Below are positions 1 through 7,482 of a stretch of DNA of 64,000 nucleotides, in pieces (position 1 is the first letter of the stretch; every line of letters begins with the position of its first letter). A model generated the notes under the pieces. That model did no database searches, was not told the DNA's origin, and worked only from the letters and a program-made list of their open reading frames with translations. The translations under genes were made by a program, and so were the position numbers. The stretch is from Taiwanofungus camphoratus (taxonomy: Eukaryota; Basidiomycota; Agaricomycetes; Polyporales; Taiwanofungaceae), in assembly GCA_003999685.1 (NCBI GenBank), contig CP021223.1:2881325-2945324 (forward strand), in the 5' to 3' direction.

Positions 1-1
1 G

Positions 2-616
2 GGGGAAGAAGAGTACAAAGTCGAGGCCCTCCGCGGGCATCGTGCCCGACGTGGGAAATGGGAGTTTCTCATCAAATGGAAGGGATGGCCGGTTTCTGCC
101 AGCACCTGGCAGAAGGAAGATGACCTACGGCATTCCCCTGACCTGCTGAGGCGTTATAAGAAGGCAAACCACCTAGGCATCAACCCAGTCGACAACCGTT
201 CAACTGCCCTGCAAGGAGCCATTCCGCAGCACTTCAAAGCCGCCTCCCACCATGTCCCATCGAACCAACGCCGCCCGAGCCCGCCTTGCCGCCTCCATCC
301 TCACCGCAGGGAATGCCCGCACACTGAATCCCTTTCTTCGGGGACCGCAGAACCTCCCCAACTTCGCCGAGGGGATTGTCGTCCCCCTACCTCGTCAAGC
401 AACATCTGGCCTCGCCGCCGACTTTCTGACCCCCGCCGACCGTCTCGGATGGGTGCTGGCCAACGAACGACTACGCCCGGCGGTGGACACCGCCCTCGTT
501 GTCTGGCCCGATCTTGCGGCCCAGGTTGCCATTTTTCGACATCAGGCCGAGGTCGTCTTACACCTCGATCAGGTAATAAGGGGGTACAGAGGGGAGAGGG
601 AGAAGGGAGAGCATGA
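2..616 (+). CDS. Gypsy family A pol, C-terminal part (chromodomain plus extension), partial
   Basis: The reading frame enters from the left edge and encodes the C-terminal chromodomain of the integrase (aromatic and tryptophan residues typical of a chromobox: FLIKWKGW, then STWQ at about residues 22-37). Such domains steer integration to heterochromatin. After the chromodomain the frame stays open to a TGA at 614-616, so this pol would end in a ~150-residue Arg/Pro/Ser-rich extension that overlaps the next ORF for about 365 nt. The extension composition looks like an out-of-frame shadow of that ORF, so its biological reality is uncertain. In the right-hand copy the corresponding sequence is lost. 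Confidence 0.8.
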   Translation, partial: GEEEYKVEALRGHRARRGKWEFLIKWKGWPVSASTWQKEDDLRHSPDLLRRYKKANHLGINPVDNRSTALQGAIPQHFKAASHHVPSNQRRPSPPCRLHPHRRECPHTESLSSGTAEPPQLRRGDCRPPTSSSNIWPRRRLSDPRRPSRMGAGQRTTTPGGGHRPRCLARSCGPGCHFSTSGRGRLTPRSGNKGVQRGEGEGRA

Positions 617-1058
617 CGAAGCCAAATGGTGGGCCAGCCCCATCCGGGAAATTGGTATATCGTACTGGCAGGCCTGTAATGCTACGCGCTCCCATCTGAA
701 TTTCCTCCTTCGCACCGACGTCGTCTCCGCCCTCGAGCATCTCCTACCACCCTCCTCCGTCATCACGCGCCCAGCCCCCTCCACGCAGGACGAGTGGACA
801 GTTTGTCTCTACCCCGAGTGCCGCCCCCTGGACCGATGGGCTGGGGCCTGTGAATTCTGCATGGGCCTCGATCACGTTGCTGCTGATTGCATCCACCGGC
901 CACGACTGGGGGAGCCGGCTGTTGAGCCCTTCGTCCCGCCTCGCTGTCTGGATTGTTTCGCTGACGATCACGACACCGACCAATGCCCCAAGGCAGGGGC
1001 CGCCTGGTCGGAAATCAGTGGGTCGAAGCAGCCTGACGAGGAAGCTACCAGGTCATGA
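252..1058 (+). CDS. Post-pol ORF of Gypsy family A with two CCHC zinc knuckles
   Basis: A 268-residue protein is encoded between pol and the 3' LTR, where Ty3/Gypsy elements normally have no gene or an env-like gene. Its ATG sits in a strong eukaryotic context (CCACC before ATG). The N-terminal ~180 residues are not recognised. Near the C-terminus are two canonical CX2CX4HX4C knuckles (CEFCMGLDHVAADC and CLDCFADDHDTDQC), preceded by a CX4C pair. No signal peptide or membrane segment is apparent, which argues against an envelope protein. The knuckles suggest RNA or DNA binding, perhaps a second nucleocapsid-like factor. Family B at 2396 carries a counterpart in the same place. Function is unknown. 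Confidence 0.75.
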   Translation: MSHRTNAARARLAASILTAGNARTLNPFLRGPQNLPNFAEGIVVPLPRQATSGLAADFLTPADRLGWVLANERLRPAVDTALVVWPDLAAQVAIFRHQAEVVLHLDQVIRGYRGEREKGEHDEAKWWASPIREIGISYWQACNATRSHLNFLLRTDVVSALEHLLPPSSVITRPAPSTQDEWTVCLYPECRPLDRWAGACEFCMGLDHVAADCIHRPRLGEPAVEPFVPPRCLDCFADDHDTDQCPKAGAAWSEISGSKQPDEEATRS

Positions 1059-1062
1059 AGGT

Positions 1063-1099
1063 AGGTGTCGGGGCGACACCTGAGAGGAGACGGGGGTAG
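1063..1099 (+). promoter_or_regulatory. Hairpin and polypurine tract before the family A 3' LTR
   Basis: A perfect 8-bp stem with a 3-nt loop (AGGTGTCG, GGG, CGACACCT; 1063-1081) is followed directly by a purine-rich run (1082-1099, GAGAGGAGACGGGGG core) that abuts the LTR. The purine run is the expected primer for plus-strand DNA synthesis. The hairpin lies 18 nt from the LTR edge, and family B has a hairpin in nearly the same place. Confidence 0.8.
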
Positions 1100-1599
1100 T
1101 GTTACTGTCGGATAGGACCAGAGACGTGTTCGTTTTTTCTTTCCCTTTGTTTGTCACACCATGGACGCGCGGCATCCCTTCCACACCTTATTTACCCAGA
1201 CTGACTGACGGGCCGACCGTCCCCGCTTACGCCATGGTAGTTATGTACTTTCGGGCCGCTGACTCCTCTCACCTTATGCGGTCTCTGGGGGGCTGCTAGT
1301 ATACCTGGGGGCTGATGGTGGCAGTATAAAGGGGAGTCCCACTGTTGGAGGTTCCCCTAGTCGTATTCTCTTCGTTCATCCTTCCTAAAGTGTACTACGC
1401 ATTAGTACCAATACACGCTAGTCTTCACACATCTCCTTGCACCGCAAGAAGCCCGTGAAAGACTATCGCGACTACATAGGGCTTGTAGTTGAAGACTACC
1501 GAGGATCGTGACTTGTCGTCACCATCGCTCCTCTTCGACCCTTCGCTGCACACCGCTCCAAGCTTCTGCAGCATTATCAGGGTGAACCCCCCGGTAACA
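1100..1599 (+). repeat. 3' LTR of family A (left copy), 500 bp
   Basis: It begins TGTTAC and ends GTAACA, a perfect inverted terminal hexamer. A TATA box (TATAAA) lies at 1325-1330. The copy at 55980-56479 has exactly the same length; by eye I count six differences and all are transitions. Host or element sequence resumes at 1600. Confidence 0.95.
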
Positions 1600-1737
1600 G
1601 ACTTAGCTAAGACTTCTTAGCTAAGCCCGGGATGAGTGACGTAGTAGATAGGACCTAGATCCAATGGAACAGTATGGGAGGGCCAGCAGTGTCCGATAGT
1701 GGACTTAGCAGGAGTTAGGGACTTCGCGTCTAGCATT
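1600..1737. other. Spacer between the two retroelement remnants
   Basis: Contains a short near-direct repeat (CTTAGCTAAG motifs around 1600-1625) but no coding signal. A target-site duplication for the left LTR cannot be tested because its 5' end is off the window. Confidence 0.4.
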
Positions 1738-1936
1738 CGAAATCTCGTAGCACCTTGTGTGACTTCGCAAGACTTCGTAGGGTGTTAGGAGGGTTTAGGA
1801 AGGAGAGGGGGCGTTAGGAATATTATAGGAACCTATCCCTCCTGTCGTAGGCTGTAGGAGAGTCTTAGAGTGGTCGGTTGGGGGATTAGAAAGCTCCTAA
1901 AATCGCGATTCGGGGCCCAGGAGGCTACAGGACTCA
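1738..1936 (+). repeat. 199-bp direct repeat, copy 1
   Basis: This segment recurs at 3523-3720 after the family B LTR. The two copies end at the same internal point (CTCATCA) and differ at roughly 10% of positions, mostly by C/T or G/A transitions with copy 2 poorer in G and C. It may be the untranslated leader of family B, which would make the region a collapsed tandem pair of elements, or an unrelated short repeat. Confidence 0.75.
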
Positions 1937-1943
1937 TCAACGC

Positions 1944-2399
1944 GTGAAACCCAAGGGAACGGGTTTCCACAAAGGACAGAAGGTATGGCTAGACTCACAA
2001 AATTTAAAGCTGCCATACCCGACGAGGAAGTTGGCTCCCAAGCGCGAGGGACCTTTCGAAATCACGGACGTTCTAGGACCGGTGTCTTACAAGCTAAAAC
2101 TCCCAACGACATGGCAAGTGCACCCCGTTTTCCACGCCGCACTCCTTTCGCCATACACCGAGATGGACATCCATGGTCCCAACTACACAGAACCACCACC
2201 GGAGCTTATCAGTGGCGAAGATAACTACGAAGTCGAAGCTCTGGTGGGACATTGTGAGAATCACCGAAGAAACCGCCGTGAATACTGAGTCAGGTGGAAA
2301 GGTTACTCATCCGCCGATGACTCATGGGAACCAGAAGAGAACTTAGCCGGTACTGCGGACGAACTGCTGGACGCATATAAGCAGTGCAAGAATTTATGA
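1944..2399 (+). pseudogene. Gypsy family B pol fragment: integrase C-terminus and chromodomain, broken
   Basis: The frame encodes the SH3-like integrase C-terminal region ([21 protein letters not shown]) and the first strands of a chromodomain. A TGA at 2286-2288 interrupts the chromobox where related proteins have a residue before VRWKGY. A single C-to-T change in a CGA arginine codon would explain it. Beyond the stop the frame continues through WEPEENL to the natural end, a TGA at 2397-2399. RT, RNase H and most of the integrase are missing because the fragment starts next to the direct repeat at 1738-1936. Confidence 0.85.
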
Positions 2400-2713
2400 T
2401 GAGTGAAAGGAGTCACATTTTCACCCCACTCATCGCTCGCATGTCTCAGTCAAACGGTCCTTCATCATCATTCACTCGCTACGGCCCATGCTACCTCTGC
2501 GGTAGCACTTATCACTCACACAGGATGTGCCCCGACTACAAATGTCTCCGATGTAGTCGCCCATCGCCTGGGCATCTTACGCGCGAATGCACCGCCGTCC
2601 ATTACGCATTCGACCACGACCCGGTACCACCGTATCATCCAGAGTGGTTCCTGCATGTCATTAAACTGCGAGGGAACGACCGTGCACATCGTTTAACTAC
2701 AACGAACAACTGA
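2396..2713 (+). CDS. Post-pol ORF of Gypsy family B with two zinc knuckles
   Basis: A ~105-residue ORF starts at an ATG that overlaps the pol stop codon (ATGA at 2396-2399), an arrangement suited to termination-coupled reinitiation. It carries a canonical CX2CX4HX4C knuckle (CYLCGSTYHSHRMC) followed at once by CX2CX6HX4C (CLRCSRPSPGHLTREC). It is shorter than the family A counterpart at 252-1058, lacking the long N-terminal region, but occupies the same place between the chromodomain and the 3' LTR. A nucleic-acid-binding accessory protein is the simplest reading. It is intact although the neighbouring pol is broken. Confidence 0.6.
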   Translation: MMSERSHIFTPLIARMSQSNGPSSSFTRYGPCYLCGSTYHSHRMCPDYKCLRCSRPSPGHLTRECTAVHYAFDHDPVPPYHPEWFLHVIKLRGNDRAHRLTTTNN

Positions 2714-2930
2714 CATGTCGTAAAACTGTGAAGTTTGAGGTGAAAGGATCCTCACGGTTGGAGGGGTCATCCCCTATGGGTTCAAGGGTCATCCCTTATT
2801 GGTCGTGGTGAAACACCTGCTTGTTACTTCCAGGAAAGTCTTCAAGTTCGTCCTGGGAAGTTCGACAAGTCCGTTGTCACTCGTCAAAGTTCAATTCTGG
2901 ATGCGACACGTTCCCCCACTGGAGTTTAGT
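2714..2930 (+). other. 3' untranslated region of family B
   Basis: No ORF. It contains a short tandem motif (GGTCATCCC twice near 2765-2800) between the zinc-knuckle ORF and the hairpin. Confidence 0.4.
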
Positions 2931-2967
2931 TGATTGACCAGGCGTTCAATCATAAGTAGGGGGGTAA
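2931..2967 (+). promoter_or_regulatory. Hairpin and polypurine tract before the family B 3' LTR
   Basis: A perfect 7-bp stem (TGATTGA at 2931-2937, TCAATCA at 2946-2952) with an 8-nt loop precedes a G-rich run (AGTAGGGGGG within 2953-2967) that abuts the LTR. The spacing, hairpin end to LTR in 15 nt, is close to the 18 nt seen in family A although the sequences differ. Confidence 0.75.
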
Positions 2968-3521
2968 TGATACAATTTCTTTTATCGCATATCTTATCGG
3001 TCAGACCTCAGATCGGTCCCGTGACCTTTCGCTTTTAGGACGGGCCTCGGGTAGGCCCAGCTTCTCCGCGCAGCATCTTGACTCATCGCTGCTTACGGTA
3101 CGGGCCCCAGACGGGCCCCAGTTACTCATGGACACTGACTCATATCGGGCCCCGCTTACACATTCCGTCTTACGCTTACTGATTGCTAATACGGCCCGAT
3201 GACTCATATCGCCTTACTTACGCTTACTCATGCTGATTTTTAGACCACATGCCATGGTCCGTGCGCAGGATAGAATATGTATATAAGGCCCTGTACTTTG
3301 TAGGTCGGACCTTAAGTTCGATCTGGTTACCAAGTAGCTAGTTACCACTAGCAATCTTATACTTGTATCTTGTGACCTCTCGCTTCGTACCTGAGTACTC
3401 GCTCGACTCTATTGACTTCGCCCAGGAGGACATACGCAGTGTCCATAAAGCCTCACTACTATTGCTAGTAGCCAGGTCCTCACATTTGAGGCTTCCCGGT
3501 CATTGATACCAGCTTGTATCA
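2968..3521 (+). repeat. LTR of Gypsy family B, 554 bp
   Basis: Bounded by a perfect 8-bp inverted repeat (TGATACAA at 2968-2975, TTGTATCA at 3514-3521). A TATA-like element (TATATAAG) lies at 3280-3287. The body is rich in repeated TGACTCAT/TTACTCAT motifs between about 3075 and 3235. No second copy of this LTR was found in the window. Confidence 0.9.
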
Positions 3522-3522
3522 G

Positions 3523-3720
3523 AACCTTGTAGCACCTCGTGTGACTTCACAGGACTTTGTAGGGTGTTAGAAGGGTTTAGGAAGGAAAGGAGGTGTTAGG
3601 AATATTATAGAAACCTATCCCACCTGTTGTAGGCTGTAGAAGAGTCATAAGATGATCAGTTAGGGGATTAGAAAGCTTCTAAAATCGCGATTTGGGGCCC
3701 AGAAGGCTACCGGACTCATC
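3523..3720 (+). repeat. 199-bp direct repeat, copy 2
   Basis: Diverged copy of 1738-1936 lying directly after the family B LTR. Most differences from copy 1 are G-to-A or C-to-T, as expected if this copy decayed by cytosine deamination. Similarity stops abruptly at 3720. Confidence 0.75.
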
Positions 3721-3862
3721 AGCATCTCTCCCTACATTTCTCTGTCTTATCCCTGTGTCTCTCTGCCTCCTCCCTCGCAGCATCTACAGAGAGCATTCAC
3801 TTTCTCTCAGTGACACCATCTTCAATCCTTTGTATTTTGGCCTCAAACTTTGGTCTGAAGCT

Positions 3863-4465
3863 TTACGCTTGCTTCGTCATGTCTGGCTCTCTCATCACAT
3901 GGATGAACCTGTCAAACTCTCTGGCCCTCCGTGTGTCCCTAGCTTCCATCTGCTGCATCACATTGTCTCCAGCAATCAGATGGAATGCCAGTCCTGCAAA
4001 CCAGTAGCATTGTCTTGTGGACAATTGGTACACTGGATATTCCTGGTTTAGAATGAAGCAGGCTGCAATGACCGAAGCAATAGTCACAGTCTCTGTCAAG
4101 ATGTAGGGTGCAATCTTCTGGGAGTCTCTCATTGCTGCGATAATGTCCTCCAAAGTGTAGATCGTGATGGGATCATGTGCAAGAAGACCAGGGGAAGATG
4201 AGCTGCTGGTCAGGGACACATTTGACGAGTTCACCGAAGGACCATCAGTGGGCATGATGGTGCATTCGATCCACAGAGCACCAATGATCCTTCCCTGGTA
4301 GCTGACTTGTGCGACAACGAATTCATGATTTGGCAGAGAGACTGAGCTTCCAAAGTGTGATCTCGGAAATGACACAGTCGTAGAGCCTGGGATCACCACT
4401 GACATAGAGCTGCTTGAGTGTAACAATAGAGTATGGCTTATTATCACAATAAGGATTCTCGTCAC
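3863..4465 (-). CDS. Hypothetical protein, unrecognised, doubtful
   Basis: A 200-residue frame on the minus strand begins with a hydrophobic stretch that could be a signal anchor, followed by a Ser-rich segment and a more protein-like C-terminal half (YILTETVTIASVIAACFIL around residues 120-140). I recognise no family. An overlapping minus frame at 4323-4514 could be an upstream exon of a decayed gene. It sits between retroelement remnants and a microsatellite, so a gene relic is as likely as a functional gene. Confidence 0.25.
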   Translation of the reverse strand: MTRILIVIISHTLLLHSSSSMSVVIPGSTTVSFPRSHFGSSVSLPNHEFVVAQVSYQGRIIGALWIECTIMPTDGPSVNSSNVSLTSSSSSPGLLAHDPITIYTLEDIIAAMRDSQKIAPYILTETVTIASVIAACFILNQEYPVYQLSTRQCYWFAGLAFHLIAGDNVMQQMEARDTRRAREFDRFIHVMREPDMTKQA

Positions 4466-4518
4466 GCAGTTCGAGGAGACATTTCAGATGTATGGTGTCA
4501 TCGAAGGCAGACATGAAT

Positions 4519-4603
4519 GGTAGTTGTAGTCATAGTTGTAGTTGTAGTTGTAGTTGTAGTCATAGTCATAGTTGTAGTCATAGTCATAGTTGTAGTCATA
4601 GTC
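4519..4603 (+). repeat. Hexanucleotide microsatellite, AGT plus TGT or CAT
   Basis: About fourteen units alternate between AGTTGT and AGTCAT. One plus frame would read as Ser-Cys-Ser-His repeats and one minus frame as Tyr-Asp-Tyr-Asn repeats, but no surrounding gene supports translation. Confidence 0.9.
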
Positions 4604-4819
4604 GAAGGCTGGAGAAGGGCGAGCAGCTGGGAAGGTATTTGAAGTGCATCTTCAATGGACAGTATAGATGTAGATATTGATCAGCTTACACATGCAAGGG
4701 TCATGTCATCTTGATAACTCGAGCTCACAGTGGCCACTCAAGCTTGAGTGTCTGGGACTCACTTCTGTTTTCGCCAATACTACTTATGGCTTCATGGGAA
4801 GTGTAAAAAGGCATAAAAG

Positions 4820-5465
4820 TGCAAAATCTTGTCCCGAGCACCACAAACACCACAAAACCTCATAAAACTCAGCTGAAGTATGGATACAATAGTATTCTAA
4901 TGGTTCATCAAGCTTTGGTACAAAAATATGCAATGTAGCCATGTTACGAGATGTAAATGTGCTGTTGTGAGACCCAGACATGGTGATTTCCCGACCTTGA
5001 TGAGCAGATCTACTCCGATCCTGTGCACTGTTCCTCCTGAAAATTTGGGTGAGTCAGAGCCAAGCACCTTTGATTCAGAACCTTCATTTTTTTATACAAG
5101 AAATTGTCGTGGTTTCATACAATTCAACAAACATTGCTTGAGCGTGACAACTTCAGCCACACAGCCTCAGAAAGGAAATCACACTTACAAACTCCGATTC
5201 GGCAAGTTTGACAACTCGAACCGAGTTGAGTTGCCGTTCAAAGCCGTGCATCGGCAGGCTGTGACATAGTGTGACAAACTTTTGCATTACGCTTCCAAAA
5301 TGCATTCTTTGTCTCGGGATTGTTCTCACAAACACTCCCCTACACAATTAAAATTTCTGAGTAGACAGTAATCTAGCTGAAGGTTTTCCCCCAGTCCTAG
5401 AGAAATTCCGAGGTCAAACTGGTGAGTGGTTGCAGAGCTATTCACGATCTGCCAAAAATTATACA
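4820..5465 (+). repeat. Dispersed repeat R, copy 1
   Basis: Diverged counterpart of 16325-16930 in the same orientation. The best-conserved blocks are near 5000-5050 (shared core TGTTCCTCCTGAAAATTT) and 5255-5310 (TGTGACAAACTTTTGCA). A minus-strand peptide with the pattern PLEYY-IH-F-EV is conserved between the copies at about 4790-4920, hinting that the repeat derives from a coding element. No family was recognised. Confidence 0.7.
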
Positions 5466-7482
5466 GTTCCCATGAAGCCACAGTAACGGTCCTCCGCCAT
5501 TCTCGCCTGACCCGTTCGACTTGGATGTTTGAGGGACTCAAAACTCTTCTCACACGATAAGTCTAACCCTTCCCTTGTCTGCCTACTGTCACCGTCTGGT
5601 GAGAGAAATCAATGCGGGAGACCTCCTCCCACTTGCGCCGCAAGATTATCTTGATTCTAAACCTAGTCCTAGTGGGCTATGGCAGCGTTGTATCTTCACC
5701 AGGCCTTGTTCGCCTTGGAACTATTTACACCGCCCACTCTAGCTCACCGCTCTGCAGGCTCTCGTGCTCCGCATGACCGACAATTATCCTCCATTTCTTC
5801 GGTAAGCCTCCGTACGATATCTCACTCCGGCTATTCTCACCCCACCGAGTCGCTGCTCCATCCACCAAGCTCTTCGAGCTTTCGATGGCTGCGAATTGAC
5901 GTCGAGAGTCGGATACCAGGTGTCCTGCGGTCGACAGAGGTGCGATCTCACATTCACTGACATACCTGTATTATATTCTCCGGCCGCTGGATGATGAGTG
6001 AGCAGACGGGGCTGTCTGAAAAGAAGCTCGGAGCAAGACCTGTACCTTTGTAATGATGCGAGGGGTCCCTTCTCAGAAATCCATAGCTTGGACCAGGAGT
6101 TAAGGGGACCTTATGACCACTTCAGATCTTGTGTCCGACAGTTTGAAAGCTTTTCGAAGCTGCTGCATGGTTACAGCCTTCAATATATTATGATGGCACC
6201 CCAAGAATCTAGTATTCGTGGAGCGTATCTCAGTTGCGTTGTCCGGATCGATGCTATCGCCTTGCATCGAGCGCCCTTCTTCGCTCAAGCTGCTTGCCAT
6301 CTAGCGCCCCCACGCAGATATGACGCGTGCGAGTACACGCTAGCCCACCCCTCGACATTCCTGGCGAAGGGCTTTTAGGGCGCAAGCCGCATGCATACGA
6401 CAGCATCAGTTCTTTGAGCCGCGGTTTTGCTGCGCCCGAGACCTTTGGCCCTCCTCCTTTTCCAGACACCGGCCCCGAGGCGTGCCCGTCCCAAGCCCGA
6501 GGGCCTCGGATACCACCAGAGCTGCGTGGTGCGCGTGACGGCCGGGTGTGAAAATGAGGTGAAGACGAATGATGCGTTCCTTTACGAGAATGTACATGTA
6601 TGCGTTGATCTTCTCGACTTCTGGCCTCAGTTTCTCCTAAGGCACAGATATTGTTGCGTTTTTGGGAAAACTTACGGCGCTCGCGCAACATCTATAGCGG
6701 ACATACCTGTCAGGAAGAATAGTCGAGAGAGTTCGACGTCTCTGGCGGTCTTTGTCTATCTGCTTCAGGCTCGTTTCCCTCTTGATTTCTTGTTTGCGTA
6801 TATTTCCCTTCCCCTCCCAAATTGTGATCATGCCCACTGAGGATGCCGAACTTTGTTGTGCCTTGTCTCATTATCCTATTGAACCATCCCAGTGCAAGGT
6901 CTTTTTATTCAAGTCTGACGGTGTCAGGCAAGCAGCCTTCAGCCATCTTGTGGGATCGAAACCAGTGCTATAGCACAACTTCGGTCAAGGCGTCGACAGA
7001 TAGAACTGAACGGCTCCAAAAAGCAGCAGTGATATCCCATGTTCGGAGGTAAGCGGTTCTTCTTCAACCCGCTGCGATATCACAATGACAGGCGGTCTTC
7101 CAATGTGTTGGTATCAGCCCTAAATACGGGCGAGCGCCAGATGTGATGTCCATGAGAATGGGCGCGAACCCAATCTCTCCAGCTCCCTGAATGTCGATCA
7201 GGTCCTCCCGGAAAGCGCTCGCGGCTTTGAAATTTGTGATTATGTATCCGTCCAGATTGCTCTTCCCAGGTCATCTGACAGCACTGTGTGGTTGAATGCA
7301 TCACTTGCGCGCTCGAAGCGAGGCTATTGTGATGCGTGCATAAAGGGAATGATCGGGATTTTGAGGATCCGTATCACCTCTCGCCGTTGCATTCGACGTC
7401 CGCGGTTCAAGCACCCAAGTGTTTGGCTGCATGCTTAAAAGGGCTTCATTGCCCTCCGAGCCATTGAGCACGTCTTTTCATT
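5466..7482. other. Gene-poor stretch upstream of the monooxygenase
   Basis: Several frames of 60-145 codons exist but none resembles a known protein or shows supporting intron structure. A GC-rich patch lies at about 6300-6560. The last ~150 bases before 7483 presumably hold the promoter of the monooxygenase gene; no confident core element was identified. Confidence 0.4.

Larger units (their letters stand above)
1..1599 (+). mobile_element. 3' end of a Ty3/Gypsy chromovirus, family A (left copy)
   Basis: The window opens inside the pol gene of an LTR retrotransposon. In order it shows the chromodomain at the end of pol, an additional ORF with two zinc knuckles, a hairpin, a polypurine tract and a complete 500-bp LTR. 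The first ~158 bases are nearly identical to the end of the pol gene at 62.1 kb, and the LTR matches the LTR at 55980 with about six differences, so both ends of the window carry the same family in the same orientation. The 5' part lies outside the window, so whether this copy is full length cannot be judged. Confidence 0.93.
1937..3521 (+). mobile_element. Decayed 3' end of a second Ty3/Gypsy family (B)
   Basis: Only the integrase C-terminus and chromodomain remain of pol (1944-2399, with an in-frame stop), followed by a small zinc-knuckle ORF (2396-2713), an AT/GC-mixed 3' untranslated stretch, a hairpin plus polypurine tract (2931-2967) and a 554-bp LTR (2968-3521). Protein similarity to family A is clear in the integrase tail but the DNA is well diverged, so this is a different family with the same gene order. 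Confidence 0.85.

Noticed and set aside
252-1058. Post-pol ORF as a retroviral-type envelope gene
   Set aside because: No signal peptide, transmembrane segment or glycoprotein-like cysteine pattern; the cysteines form zinc knuckles.
6254-6840. Overlapping plus and minus frames of about 140 codons
   Set aside because: GC-rich patch with both strands open, no homology signal, no splice structure.
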